A stretch of DNA of 64,000 nucleotides from Flavobacterium terrigena (GTDB lineage Bacteria; Bacteroidota; Bacteroidia; Flavobacteriales; Flavobacteriaceae), in the NCBI RefSeq assembly GCF_900108955.1, contig NZ_FNYA01000002.1:1-64000 (forward strand). Reading direction: 5' to 3'. Positions 1 through 8,842 of the stretch are shown here, piece by piece. A model generated the notes under the pieces. The model was given only the letters and a program-made list of their open reading frames with translations. It had not been told where the DNA came from and ran no database searches. A program made the position numbers and the translations under genes. The stretch's first letter is position 1; each line of letters begins with the position of its first letter.

Positions 1-2110
1 CAACCTCCAGTTAATGGAATTGTATAATTAAATGGACTACCAACTGCTGTACTTGGAGTACCAGTTATAGTAATCGTATTTCCAGACCATGAAGCTATAA
101 CTCCTGGTGGTAAATCTGTTGGCGTTCCAATTCCTGTTGCTCCTGTTGTAGTATGAGTAATAGGTGTTAACAAAGTATTCTCACATAATGTTGGAGTTGA
201 TGAAGCTGCTGTAACCGTATTAGTTGGATTAACAGTAATTGTTCCTGTTGCATTTCCTCCACAACCTCCAGTTAATGGAATTGTATAATTAAATGGACTT
301 CCAACTGCTGTAGATGGTGTTCCACTAATAGTAACCACGTTTCCAGACCATGAAGCTATTACTCCAGGTGGTAAATTCGTTGGAGTTCCAATTCCTGTTG
401 CTCCTGTTGTAGTATGTGTAATAGGTGTTAATACCGTATTTTCACATAATGTTGGAGTTGACGATGCAGCTGTAACTGTAATATCAGGGTTAACCGTAAT
501 TGTTCCAGTAGCATTAAACACCCCACAACCTCCAGTTAATGGAATTGAATAATTAAACGGACTACCAACTGCTGTTGATGGAGTACCACTAATTGTAATC
601 GTATTACCAGACAATGAAGCAAAAACTCCTGCAGGTAAATTTATTGGAGTTCCAATTCCTGTTGCTCCTGTTGTAGTATGTGTTATAGGTGTTAATAAAG
701 TATTCACACATAATGTTGGAGTTGATGATGCAGCTGTAACTGTATTATCTGGATTAACTGTAATTGTTCCTGTAGCATCAACCGTTCCACAACCTCCAGT
801 TAATGGAATTGTATAATTAAATGGACTACCAACTGCTGTACTTGGAGTACCAGTTATAGTAATCGTATTTCCAGACCATGAAGCCGTAACTCCTGCTGGT
901 AAATTTGTTGGTGTTCCTATTCCTGTTGCTCCTGTTGTAGTATGTGTAATTGCCAGAGTTAATGGTGTATTTACACATAATGTTGGAGACGAAGATGCTG
1001 CTGTAACCGTATTATCTGGCGTAACAGTAATAGTTCCTGTTGCATTGAATGTTCCACAACCTCCAGTTAATGGAATTGAATAATTAAATGGACTACCAAC
1101 TGCAGTAGTTGGTGTTCCTGAAATTGTAATTACATCACCTGACCATGAAGCTGTAACTCCAGGAGGTAAATCGGTTGGAGTTCCAATCCCTGTTGCTCCT
1201 GTTGTATTGTGGGTAATTGACAAAGTTAACGGAGTATTTACACATAATGTTGGTGTTGTTGAAGCTGCACTAACAGTATTATTCAAGTTAACTGTAATCG
1301 TTCCTGTAGCATTAACCGCTCCACAACCTCCAGTTAATGGAATTGTATAATTAAATGGACTACCAACTGCTGTACTTGGAGTACCAGTAATTGTGATTGT
1401 ATTACCCGACCATGAAGCTGTAACTCCTGGAGGTAAATTTATTGGAGTTCCAATACCAGTAGCCCCTGCAGTTGTATGTGTAATTGAAGTTGTTAATGCA
1501 GAATTCACACATAATGTTGGAGTTGATGAAGCAGCTGTAACTGTATTTTCTGGCGTAACAGAAATTGTTCCTGTTGCGTCAACTGTTCCACAACCTCCAG
1601 TTAATGGGATTGTATAATTAAATGGACTTCCAACTGCTGTAGTTGGTGTACCAGTAATTGTAATTATATTTCCAGACCAAGAAGCTGTAACTCCTGGTGG
1701 TAAATTTGTTGGAGTCCCAATACCAGAAGCCCCAGTAGTTGTATGTGTAATTGAAGTTGCTAATGCAGTATTCACACATAATGTTGGAGTTGATGAAGCA
1801 GCTGTAACTGTATTATTTGGTGTAACTGTAATTGTACCTGTTGCACTAACTGTTCCACAACCTCCTGTTAATGGAATTGTATAATTAAATGGACTTCCAA
1901 CTGCAGTAGTTGGAGTACCACTAATAGTAATTGTATTACCTGACCACGAAGCTGTAACTCCAGGAGGTAAATCTGTTGGTGTTCCAATACCAGTAGCACC
2001 TGTAGTTGTATGCGTGATTGCTGGTGTTAATGGAGTAATTACACATAATGTTGGTGTAGCAGATGCAGCAGTAACTGTATTATTTGCAACAACAGTAATT
2101 GTAGCTAAAT
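1..2110 (-). repeat. Tandem 261-267 bp repeats inside the surface protein gene
   Basis: The anchor ccacaacctcc recurs at 259, 523, 787, 1054, 1321, 1588 and 1855, and a truncated copy sits at the left edge. The spacings are 261, 264, 264, 267, 267, 267 and 267 bp. All are multiples of three, so units differ by whole codons only. Seven essentially complete units and one cut unit are visible, and the array continues off the window. Units are very similar at the DNA level, with scattered synonymous and nonsynonymous changes. Confidence 0.95.
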
Positions 2111-3488
2111 TATTAAGTGGTGTATTTACTACTGGTGTTCCTGCAGCAACGTTAGTTACAGTATAATTATATGTTCCTGCTGTCATAAACGCTGATGGGG
2201 TTGTCCATACATTCGAACCAGAACTATTTAAAGTTATATTATAAGTAGTAGTTCCGTCGGTATAGGTAACAACTGCATTAGGTGGACCAGAAAAAGTTAA
2301 TTGCCCAGTATTTCCAACACAAATTGTATTTCCAACTGCAGTAGCATTATTAGTACAATTAACGTCTAATAAAAATGAGACATCATCAGAATCCACACAT
2401 TCAGGTGAAGTATTATTTCTTGCTCTTACATAAATAACTGTATCTGCACTCACTTGAAAAGCAGAAGGATTTGTAATATTACCAGTAACTGGATAATCAT
2501 AAACAATTGAAGCTCCTAAATCAGTATAAAAACTAACCGTATAATCCGCTGGATTTAAAGGCGCTAACATTCCCGGTATTAAAGCTGTTAGATCAAAAGT
2601 AGGATTACAATCTCCTACTGGACCAGCCTGAATTCCAGGTGAAGTTAAAACTGGTGTTGAACCAAAATAAATATTTACAGAATCCTCAGATGGAGTTCCA
2701 CAATCAGGATGTGTAACCACAACTCTCCATAAACCAGATTGAGTAACCGTGATGGATTTTGTAGTTAAACCTGGTTGTAAAACTGGACCCAAATACCATT
2801 GATATGCTAAAGTAGCTTGGTTAACAGGAGGGTTTTGAAAATTACAATGTAAAGTATATGAAGTTGTAGCGGCATCACAAATTGAAACCGTATTAATTGC
2901 AGGTGGTTTTGGGAATATAGTAGTTGATGTAGGTCCTAAATCTACTCCACAAACAACATCACAGTTAGTTGAACCAGAACCAGGTACAGATGCATTTGTT
3001 TGTTCCATTACAAACTGACCAGCTTGTCCAGAAAAATTTGTAATTAATAAAATATAGTTTGAACCAGGATTTGCATTTGTAATTGTAATGGTTTCAGTAG
3101 CGGCACCAGAATAACTACAGGCAACAATATTATTAGGAGAAGCAGGCGCTGTTAAATCAGCTAAACTATTACAAGCAGTAGTAGCCATTTGAGCGTTAGT
3201 AAACGGTCCCCAACAGATATAATCAATATCTAAATTATTAAGTGCTGGAGGATTATTCCCTTGATGTAAATTAAAAATTAAATCTCCCGCAAATCCAACT
3301 TGAAAAGTATACCAGTTTCCATTTGGAGCAGAGCCCAAACAGCCTGGAGAACCTAAGTTAGGACCAGCTAAACTTGGTCGAGGAGTAATGTTTCCAGAAC
3401 AAATTGGAGAAGTATCCGAACAAGTTGTCTGGGAAAAAATGGAATTAAAACTTAAAAAAGTAAAAATTAATAGTAGAAAATTTTTCAT
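1..3488 (-). CDS. Giant exported repeat protein (adhesin-like), 5' part only
   Basis: The reading frame is open from an ATG at 3488 to the left edge, so about 1162 N-terminal residues are visible and the C-terminus is missing. It begins with a clear signal peptide ([20 protein letters not shown]). A Cys-containing, PKD/Ig-like N-terminal region of roughly 450 residues follows. After it come tandem units of 87-89 residues with the recurring motifs [31 protein letters not shown] and [14 protein letters not shown]. These resemble the putative Ig (He_PIG-like) repeats of large flavobacterial surface proteins. A -7 box lies about 43 bp upstream of the start. Such proteins are usually T9SS cargo with a C-terminal sorting domain, but that end is outside the window. 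Adhesion or gliding is inference; the substrate is unknown. Confidence 0.85.
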   Translation of the reverse strand, partial: MKNFLLLIFTFLSFNSIFSQTTCSDTSPICSGNITPRPSLAGPNLGSPGCLGSAPNGNWYTFQVGFAGDLIFNLHQGNNPPALNNLDIDYICWGPFTNAQMATTACNSLADLTAPASPNNIVACSYSGAATETITITNANPGSNYILLITNFSGQAGQFVMEQTNASVPGSGSTNCDVVCGVDLGPTSTTIFPKPPAINTVSICDAATTSYTLHCNFQNPPVNQATLAYQWYLGPVLQPGLTTKSITVTQSGLWRVVVTHPDCGTPSEDSVNIYFGSTPVLTSPGIQAGPVGDCNPTFDLTALIPGMLAPLNPADYTVSFYTDLGASIVYDYPVTGNITNPSAFQVSADTVIYVRARNNTSPECVDSDDVSFLLDVNCTNNATAVGNTICVGNTGQLTFSGPPNAVVTYTDGTTTYNITLNSSGSNVWTTPSAFMTAGTYNYTVTNVAAGTPVVNTPLNNLATITVVANNTVTAASATPTLCVITPLTPAITHTTTGATGIGTPTDLPPGVTASWSGNTITISGTPTTAVGSPFNYTIPLTGGCGTVSATGTITVTPNNTVTAASSTPTLCVNTALATSITHTTTGASGIGTPTNLPPGVTASWSGNIITITGTPTTAVGSPFNYTIPLTGGCGTVDATGTISVTPENTVTAASSTPTLCVNSALTTSITHTTAGATGIGTPINLPPGVTASWSGNTITITGTPSTAVGSPFNYTIPLTGGCGAVNATGTITVNLNNTVSAASTTPTLCVNTPLTLSITHNTTGATGIGTPTDLPPGVTASWSGDVITISGTPTTAVGSPFNYSIPLTGGCGTFNATGTITVTPDNTVTAASSSPTLCVNTPLTLAITHTTTGATGIGTPTNLPAGVTASWSGNTITITGTPSTAVGSPFNYTIPLTGGCGTVDATGTITVNPDNTVTAASSTPTLCVNTLLTPITHTTTGATGIGTPINLPAGVFASLSGNTITISGTPSTAVGSPFNYSIPLTGGCGVFNATGTITVNPDITVTAASSTPTLCENTVLTPITHTTTGATGIGTPTNLPPGVIASWSGNVVTISGTPSTAVGSPFNYTIPLTGGCGGNATGTITVNPTNTVTAASSTPTLCENTLLTPITHTTTGATGIGTPTDLPPGVIASWSGNTITITGTPSTAVGSPFNYTIPLTGG

Positions 3489-3530
3489 TTTTTATATTAA
3501 ATTAGTAAAATATTAGTTGATTGTTAATAG

Positions 3531-3538
3531 CAAAAATA
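3531..3538 (-). promoter_or_regulatory. -7 box for the giant repeat protein
   Basis: Minus-strand TATTTTTG matches the Bacteroidota -7 consensus TAnnTTTG. A transcript start about 7 bp downstream would give a leader of about 35 nt before the ATG at 3488. No clear -33 element was seen. Confidence 0.6.
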
Positions 3539-3711
3539 TGAAAAAATTTAACTTTTCATTAATAAAACGTTTTTTTAACAATACCATATGCTTTTCGTCG
3601 AATTAATCTGCATTTTGTCGATTTTGTATTTTGTAGAATTATAACAATTATCGAAAAATATTTTATAATTTACTTTCAAAAAATTATAAAACTAATTTAT
3701 TTAGAAATGTA

Positions 3712-3719
3712 TATATTTG
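3712..3719 (+). promoter_or_regulatory. -7 box for folE
   Basis: TATATTTG matches TAnnTTTG. The predicted transcript start near 3726 falls on a possible TTG start at 3727, which therefore has no leader. This favours the ATG at 3745 as the real start. Confidence 0.65.
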
Positions 3720-3744
3720 CAGTAATTTGCAAATTATAGGTATA

Positions 3745-4416
3745 ATGATTAATAACGAGGAACATAACGACGAAATAGGTAATAATCATATTGCCACAAA
3801 CACTCACAACCCAATAAGAGAGGACGCTTTCGATATTTCTGACGAAGAGAAAATAACAAGAATTAAAAAAGACGTTGAAAACATTTTATTAACATTAGGT
3901 ATGGACTTAACTGACGACAGTTTAAAAGGCACACCTAACAGAGTAGCAAAAATGTTTGTTAAGGAAATTTTTGGAGGATTACACCCTAATAAAAAACCAA
4001 GTGCTTCTACTTTTGACAATAAGTACAAATATGGTGAGATGTTGGTGGAAAAAAACATTGTAGTTTATTCTACTTGTGAACACCATTTATTACCTATATA
4101 TGGTAGAGCTCATATTGCTTATATTTCAAACGGAACAGTTGTAGGTTTATCTAAAATGAACAGAATTGTTGAATATTATGCGAAAAGACCACAAGTTCAA
4201 GAGCGTTTAACGATTCAAATTGTAAAAGAATTACAAAGTGTTTTAAATACTGAAGACGTTGCATGTGTAATTGATGCGAAACACATGTGTGTAAACTCTC
4301 GTGGAATTAAAGATATCGAAAGTAGCACCGTTACTTCAGAATTTGGAGGAAAATTCAAAGACGAAAAAACAAAAAGAGAATTCTTAGATTATATTAAATT
4401 AGATACTAGATTCTAA
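3745..4416 (+). CDS. folE: GTP cyclohydrolase I
   Basis: FolE opens the imidazole ring of GTP and gives 7,8-dihydroneopterin triphosphate, the first step toward tetrahydrofolate. The 223-residue protein carries the family signatures: CEHHLLP (Cys111 and His114 as zinc ligands), SKMNRIVEYYAKRPQVQERL, and HMCVNSRG with Cys182 as third zinc ligand. The first 40 residues or so are polar and poorly conserved, as in many homologues. The frame extends upstream to a TTG at 3727, but the -7 box position supports the ATG at 3745. It stands alone; a hairpin element and cysS follow. Confidence 0.97.
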   Translation: MINNEEHNDEIGNNHIATNTHNPIREDAFDISDEEKITRIKKDVENILLTLGMDLTDDSLKGTPNRVAKMFVKEIFGGLHPNKKPSASTFDNKYKYGEMLVEKNIVVYSTCEHHLLPIYGRAHIAYISNGTVVGLSKMNRIVEYYAKRPQVQERLTIQIVKELQSVLNTEDVACVIDAKHMCVNSRGIKDIESSTVTSEFGGKFKDEKTKREFLDYIKLDTRF

Positions 4417-4420
4417 ATCC

Positions 4421-4512
4421 TAGCCCTGATTGCAGTGAAAATCCTTTTTATTTGATGGTTATCAAAACCAGCAAATAAAAAGATTGTAACGGAAAGCAGG
4501 AAATAGCTTCAA
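4421..4512 (+). ncRNA. Flavobacterial hairpin element (Flavo-1-like), copy 1
   Basis: The folE-cysS gap holds a perfect 11-bp stem (4444-4454 with 4472-4482, CTTTTTATTTG/CAAATAAAAAG), extended inward by TGGTT/AACCA. Outer conserved-looking arms flank it (CTAGCCCTG on the left; CGGAAAGCAGG with TAGCT on the right). A second element at 13577-13663 on the other strand shares CTAGCC, ATCCTTTT and CGGAA at the same places. I recall similar elements scattered through flavobacterial intergenic regions, possibly the Rfam Flavo-1 family. Family assignment and function are not established here. Confidence 0.5.
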
Positions 4513-4543
4513 AAAAAAATTACAAAACAATAAATTAGGTAAA

Positions 4544-6022
4544 ATGCAGCTTTACAAAACCAATCCACTTCAAGTGTATAATTCTTTATCGGGAAAAAAA
4601 GAAAATTTTAAATCGATTCACGAAGGTCAAATTGGTATGTATGTTTGTGGACCAACGGTTTACAGCAATGTGCATTTAGGAAATGTGAGAACTTTTATGA
4701 GTTTTGACATGATTTATCGTTATTTATTGCATTTAGGTTACAAAGTGCGTTATGTACGAAATATTACAGATGCCGGGCATTTAACAGATGATGGTGATGT
4801 AGAAAATGACAGATTTGTAAAACAATCTCGTTTAGAAAAATTAGAACCGATGGAAATTGTGCAGAAATATACTGTTGATTTTCATAGAGTTTTAGAAACT
4901 TTCAACTTCCTACCTCCTACTATTGAACCAACGGCAACTGGTCATATTTTAGAACAAATAGAATTAACTCAAAAATTAATTGAAACTGGTTTTGCTTATG
5001 AAAGTCAGGGTTCCGTTTATTTTGATGTGTTAGAATACAATAAACGTGGTTTAAATTACGGCGAATTAAACAATAGAAATATTGAAGATTTACTAGCCAA
5101 TACAAGAGATTTAGACGGACAATCGGAAAAGAAAAACCCACAAGATTTTGCTCTTTGGAAAAATGCTTCTCCAGCACATATTATGCGTTGGAATTCGCCT
5201 TGGGGAGCTGGTTTTCCAGGTTGGCATTTAGAATGTACAGCCATGAGTACGAAATACTTAGGTGAAACTTTCGATATTCACGGTGGTGGTTTAGATTTAA
5301 AATTCCCACATCACGAATGTGAAATTGCACAAGGAACAGCTTGTAATGGCGCAAGTCCAGTAAATTATTGGATGCACACCAACATGCTTACCATGAATGG
5401 TTTACGAATGAGTAAAAGTACTGGTAATTATATTTTACCAATGGAATTAATTAATGGTGAAAATGATTTCTTTGAAAAAGCATTTGATCCTAGCGTAGTT
5501 CGTTTTTGTTTTATGCAAGCGCATTATCGTGGTGTTTTAGATATTTCTAATGAAGCGATGGTAGCGAGTGAAAAAGGCTATAATCGTTTGATGGAAGCTA
5601 TGGATGTTTTAACAAAAATTGAAACTAGCTCTACTTCTACTGTTGATATTGCGTCATGGAAAAAAGAGTGTTATGATGCGATGAATGACGATTTTAATAC
5701 GACTATTTTAATTGCGCAATTATTTGAAGCGGTTAGAATTATCAATGTATTGAATGATAAAAAAGAAACGATTTCTGCAGCAGATTTAGCAGAATTAAAA
5801 GCGACTTTAGACATTTTTGTTTTTGATGTTTTAGGATTAACAAACAAAAAAGCAGAAGGCGATAATAATAAATTAGGAAGCGTTATTGAAATGCTTATCG
5901 AAATGAGAATGGAAGCCAGAGCGAATAAAAACTGGGCCTTATCTGATGAAATTAGAGATAAATTAGCCGTTTTAGACATTCAGTTGAAAGACGGAAAAGA
6001 CGGAACGAGTTTTACTCTTTAA
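4544..6022 (+). CDS. cysS: Cysteinyl-tRNA synthetase
   Basis: CysRS charges tRNA-Cys in the cytoplasm. The 492-residue protein has the usual length and class I landmarks: [13 protein letters not shown] near the N-terminus with the HIGH-type HLGN at 44-47, the zinc-binding WHLECTAMS and HHECEIAQ segments, and the KMSKS-type loop RMSKSTGN from 288. The anticodon-binding helical domain fills the last 150 residues. No promoter box was recognised in the gap after folE. yidD starts 38 bp downstream, so the two are probably cotranscribed. A 7-bp-periodic array directly follows the stop. Confidence 0.98.
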   Translation: MQLYKTNPLQVYNSLSGKKENFKSIHEGQIGMYVCGPTVYSNVHLGNVRTFMSFDMIYRYLLHLGYKVRYVRNITDAGHLTDDGDVENDRFVKQSRLEKLEPMEIVQKYTVDFHRVLETFNFLPPTIEPTATGHILEQIELTQKLIETGFAYESQGSVYFDVLEYNKRGLNYGELNNRNIEDLLANTRDLDGQSEKKNPQDFALWKNASPAHIMRWNSPWGAGFPGWHLECTAMSTKYLGETFDIHGGGLDLKFPHHECEIAQGTACNGASPVNYWMHTNMLTMNGLRMSKSTGNYILPMELINGENDFFEKAFDPSVVRFCFMQAHYRGVLDISNEAMVASEKGYNRLMEAMDVLTKIETSSTSTVDIASWKKECYDAMNDDFNTTILIAQLFEAVRIINVLNDKKETISAADLAELKATLDIFVFDVLGLTNKKAEGDNNKLGSVIEMLIEMRMEARANKNWALSDEIRDKLAVLDIQLKDGKDGTSFTL

Positions 6023-6024
6023 TT

Positions 6025-6052
6025 TAGGATTTTGGATTTACGATTTACGAAA
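6025..6052 (+). repeat. 7-bp-periodic array after the cysS stop
   Basis: Four degenerate heptamers of form TNNGATT run in register (TTGGATT and TACGATT are typical) and start 3 bp after the cysS stop. In gene-sense this matches the longer array after proS at 14500-14541. Confidence 0.7.
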
Positions 6053-6060
6053 TATAAAAT

Positions 6061-6282
6061 ATGAAGAAGATTTTAATTTTTCCGTTCATCGTAATTATTC
6101 GATTTTATCAAATCGTAATTTCACCGTTAACGCCAGCAGCTTGCAGGTTTGAACCTACTTGTTCAAGTTACAGCAAAGAAGCATTAGAAAAACACGGAAT
6201 TTTAAAAGGAAGTTGGCTTGCCATTAAAAGAATAGCAAGTTGTCATCCTTGGGGAAGAAGTGGTTACGATCCGGTTCCTTGA
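6061..6282 (+). CDS. yidD: Membrane protein insertion efficiency factor YidD
   Basis: This 73-residue protein has the full YidD signature: an N-terminal amphipathic hydrophobic segment ([17 protein letters not shown]), the Cys-containing [15 protein letters not shown] core, and the C-terminal [14 protein letters not shown]. YidD associates with the inner membrane and assists YidC/Sec-dependent insertion of membrane proteins. In many bacteria it is encoded with rnpA and yidC; here it lies between cysS and lgt, as is common in Flavobacteria. A 7-bp-periodic purine-rich array directly follows its stop. Confidence 0.96.
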   Translation: MKKILIFPFIVIIRFYQIVISPLTPAACRFEPTCSSYSKEALEKHGILKGSWLAIKRIASCHPWGRSGYDPVP

Positions 6283-6285
6283 GTT

Positions 6286-6327
6286 AAGCAAAAAGGCAAA
6301 AGGGATAAGTTTTAAGTAAAAAGTTTA
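6286..6327 (+). repeat. 7-bp-periodic array after the yidD stop
   Basis: Six heptamers, all starting with AAG, run without a break from 4 bp after the yidD stop (AAGGCAA and AAGGGAT are the second and third). A near-copy lies directly after the stop of the terB-like gene at 22535-22569, in the same orientation relative to its gene. Confidence 0.75.
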
Positions 6328-6351
6328 AATACTAAAATAATAATATAAAAT

Positions 6352-7275
6352 ATGATTTGGAATCCAACAGAAGGTATCGATTTAGGTTTTTTCATGATTC
6401 GTTTTTACAGCTTAACATGGGTTTTAGCCTTTGCAATTGGCTGGTACATTACAAAATTCATCTTTGAAAGAGAAGGTGAATCGGTTCAAAAATTAGACAA
6501 TTTATTTGTTTATACGATTGTTGCTACAATGATTGGTGCACGTTTAGGTCATGTTATTTTTTATCAACCAGAATTATTCACACAAGATCCTTTAAGTGTT
6601 TTATTACCCTTTAGCACAAAACCAGAATTTCATTTTACAGGTTTTAGCGGATTAGCGAGTCATGGTGCGGCAATTGCCATCATCATCACAATGTATTACA
6701 TCAAAACAAAAGTTTTACAACGTCCGTTATTATGGATTCTAGATAGAATTGTAATTCCAGTTTCTTCTGGCGCAATTTTTATTCGTTTAGGAAACTTTAT
6801 TAATTCTGAAATTTTCGGAAAAGTGACTTCTAAAGATAGTTTCATGGCTATGAAATTCATCAAAGGAGAAGATAATTTACCTCCGCAATTGGCTTCACAA
6901 TTAACAAATATTCCTGACGGAACTCAAGCGTATAACGCGATTGCAAAAGATGTTCAGTTTAAAGAAATTTTAGAAAAGATTCCATACAGATATCCAGCGC
7001 AATTGTTTGAGGCTATATTATACGTTCCTGTTTTCTTCATCTTATTTTACATGTATTGGAGAACGGATGCTAGAAACAAATCGGGATTATTATTTGGAAC
7101 GTTTTTAGTATTACTTTGGTCGGTTCGTTTCTTTGTAGAATTTGTAAAAGACAGTCAAGGTGGCTTTGAAGAATATCCAATGTTCAATGCCTTATCAACT
7201 GGACAATGGTTAAGTATTCCTTTTATCATTATCGGATTTTATTTCATTTATGCCTCACAAAAGAAAACAGTATAA
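6352..7275 (+). CDS. lgt: Prolipoprotein diacylglyceryl transferase
   Basis: Lgt moves a diacylglyceryl group from phosphatidylglycerol to the lipobox cysteine of prolipoproteins in the inner membrane. The 307-residue polytopic protein begins with WNPTEGIDLGFFMIRFYSLTW. It carries the periplasmic catalytic-loop residues in GARLGHVIFYQPE and the Lgt signature in the GLASHGAAIAIII region and RLGNFINSEIFGKVT. Several window genes encode lipobox proteins that would be its substrates (16122, 28168, 38653, 52907). A strong terminator follows. Confidence 0.97.
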   Translation: MIWNPTEGIDLGFFMIRFYSLTWVLAFAIGWYITKFIFEREGESVQKLDNLFVYTIVATMIGARLGHVIFYQPELFTQDPLSVLLPFSTKPEFHFTGFSGLASHGAAIAIIITMYYIKTKVLQRPLLWILDRIVIPVSSGAIFIRLGNFINSEIFGKVTSKDSFMAMKFIKGEDNLPPQLASQLTNIPDGTQAYNAIAKDVQFKEILEKIPYRYPAQLFEAILYVPVFFILFYMYWRTDARNKSGLLFGTFLVLLWSVRFFVEFVKDSQGGFEEYPMFNALSTGQWLSIPFIIIGFYFIYASQKKTV

Positions 7276-7287
7276 CAACAGTTAAAA

Positions 7288-7319
7288 AACACGAAACACG
7301 CTTAGGCGTGTTTTTTTTA
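7288..7319 (+). terminator. Rho-independent terminator after lgt
   Basis: AACACGC (7295-7301), a 4-base loop and GCGTGTT (7306-7312) form a stem followed by a run of T. Confidence 0.85.
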
Positions 7320-7323
7320 TTCG

Positions 7324-7331
7324 TAATTTTG
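7324..7331 (+). promoter_or_regulatory. -7 box for the dienelactone-hydrolase-like gene
   Basis: TAATTTTG matches TAnnTTTG, just after the lgt terminator and 27 bp before the ATG at 7359. Confidence 0.6.
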
Positions 7332-7358
7332 AGTAAACCAATACAAAATTCATAAATC

Positions 7359-8210
7359 ATGAAAAAAATAGTCGCACTACTTTCCGTTTTATTATTTTCT
7401 ATATCGTCTTTTTCGCAAAGTTGTTGCCAATTGACATTTGCTTCCAATGAAGGAAATATGGCGAAATTTACTACTGATGAAAACTTTATAGCTTCTCATC
7501 AAATCCCTTTAGATTATAAACACAATTCTGTAGTTGGTGGTGAAATGATAACTTTCAAAACTATTGATGTGACTGATGGAAATGCGTATTTAGTGAAATC
7601 GAAAACCAAATCTAAAAAATGGCTTTTTGTATATCAAGAATGGTGGGGATTGAACGATTACATCAAAAGACAAGCGGATATTTTATACAATGAAATGGGT
7701 GGAAATGTAAATATTTTAGCTATTGACATGTATGATGGAAAAGTCGCAACAACTCGTGAAGATGCTGCTAAATACATGCAAGGCGCTGATGAAAAACGTT
7801 TAGAAAACATTGTAAATGGCGCTTTAGGTTATGTGGGTAAAAAAGCAAAAGTAGCAAGTATTGGCTGGTGTTTTGGTGGAGGTTGGTCTTTGAAATCGGC
7901 AATTTTATCTAAGAAACAAGCCATAGGCTCGGTTATGTATTATGGAATGCCGGTTCAAGATGTAGAAAAATTGAAAACTTTAAATTGTGAGGTTTTAGGT
8001 TTATTCGCCACAGAAGAATGGATTTCTAAAAAAGTCATTGAAGAATTTGCAGCCAATATGAAATTAGCCAATAAATCGTTAAACTATAAAATTTTTGAAG
8101 CTGCTCACGCTTTTGCGAATCCGAGCAATCCTAAATTTGATGAAAAAGCTTCAACTGAAGCCAATGCAATGGCTTTGAAATTTTTGAAAGAAAAATTCAA
8201 TTTAAAATAA
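7359..8210 (+). CDS. Exported dienelactone hydrolase family protein
   Basis: A 283-residue alpha/beta hydrolase with a signal peptide (MKKIVALLSVLLFSISSFSQ), so probably periplasmic. The family nucleophile elbow is present as GWCFGGGWS with a Cys nucleophile, and a C-terminal AHAFANP supplies the His. The acid residue, normally Asp after the sixth strand, falls in LFATEEWISKK where I see Glu rather than Asp. Activity may therefore differ from classical dienelactone hydrolase. The substrate cannot be told. It has its own promoter and terminator, so it is monocistronic. Confidence 0.85.
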   Translation: MKKIVALLSVLLFSISSFSQSCCQLTFASNEGNMAKFTTDENFIASHQIPLDYKHNSVVGGEMITFKTIDVTDGNAYLVKSKTKSKKWLFVYQEWWGLNDYIKRQADILYNEMGGNVNILAIDMYDGKVATTREDAAKYMQGADEKRLENIVNGALGYVGKKAKVASIGWCFGGGWSLKSAILSKKQAIGSVMYYGMPVQDVEKLKTLNCEVLGLFATEEWISKKVIEEFAANMKLANKSLNYKIFEAAHAFANPSNPKFDEKASTEANAMALKFLKEKFNLK

Positions 8211-8225
8211 ATTCTGAATTAAAAT

Positions 8226-8264
8226 AAAAACGGCAAACTCTAAAGTAGATTTTGCCGTTTTTTT
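8226..8264. terminator. Bidirectional terminator between convergent genes
   Basis: AAAAACGGCAAA and TTTGCCGTTTTTTT flank a 13-base loop. It can serve the plus-strand hydrolase and the minus-strand gene ending at 8270. Confidence 0.85.
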
Positions 8265-8269
8265 ATGTT

Positions 8270-8707
8270 TTATCCTCTGAACTTCCATTCAAATTCGTCA
8301 TTATCATTGATGATAGCGCCAATTTCAACCTCAACCACTTCGTCATAATCCACGTGGAAAAACAACCAATTGTCTTCGTTAAAATAAATATCGATTCCTT
8401 CTTCTGAATCTTTCTCAAATTTGGTAATTTTATTTAAAGCTAAATCGCCATTTACTAAATCCCAAGGCTGATTAATAATAGAAGAACCAAACAATTTAAC
8501 TGCTGGATTTGTTGTTGTGATATAACCCAACTTCATATCTTCCTCTACATAAAACGTCAACTTCATACGTTCTTTATTGTATACGTAAATTGTGTTGTTC
8601 TCGTCGTCTGTAAACGTCTTATTTGGCTTACCACATAATGCTTCCACATATTTCGGAGTCATACCAAACTCTAATCTATCAATTCCGTTTTTTAATTTAA
8701 TTTCCAT
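8270..8707 (-). CDS. Conserved hypothetical protein, 145 aa
   Basis: I cannot assign a function. The protein is acidic, has no signal peptide or membrane segment, and is probably cytoplasmic. Its N-terminus (GIDRLEFGMTPKYVEALCGKP) resembles the start of BamE/SmpA-like folds, in which a GMT-type turn is followed by a short helix and GxP. The rest alternates charged beta-strand-like segments (YFNEDNWLFFHVDYDEVVEVEIG). This likeness is by motif only. It lies convergent to the hydrolase gene and downstream of the delta-60 gene but past that gene's terminator, so it is likely transcribed alone. Confidence 0.7.
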   Translation of the reverse strand: MEIKLKNGIDRLEFGMTPKYVEALCGKPNKTFTDDENNTIYVYNKERMKLTFYVEEDMKLGYITTTNPAVKLFGSSIINQPWDLVNGDLALNKITKFEKDSEEGIDIYFNEDNWLFFHVDYDEVVEVEIGAIINDNDEFEWKFRG

Positions 8708-8785
8708 GATTCAAGGTTTTTGTATAACAAAGTTAGGGCTTTTAAATATTGATTGTGCAAATTCTTACAAAATATTAATTATAGG

Positions 8786-8823
8786 CATAAAAAAACCACG
8801 AAAATCAAGTGAAATTCGTGGTT
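8786..8823 (-). terminator. Terminator after the delta-60 gene (repeat copy A)
   Basis: AACCACGAA and TTCGTGGTT form a 9-bp stem with a 12-base loop, and the A run on the plus strand gives a T run on the minus transcript. The same 38 bp occurs exactly at 11608-11645, on the other side of the delta-60 gene. Confidence 0.85.
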
Positions 8824-8842
8824 CTTAAACTATTTATAAAAA

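Noticed and set aside
1..2110. Regular repeats that could be taken for a CRISPR array or a satellite.
   Set aside because: Units are 261-267 bp, always a multiple of three, and keep one open reading frame on the minus strand; there are no spacers. They are protein-coding repeats.
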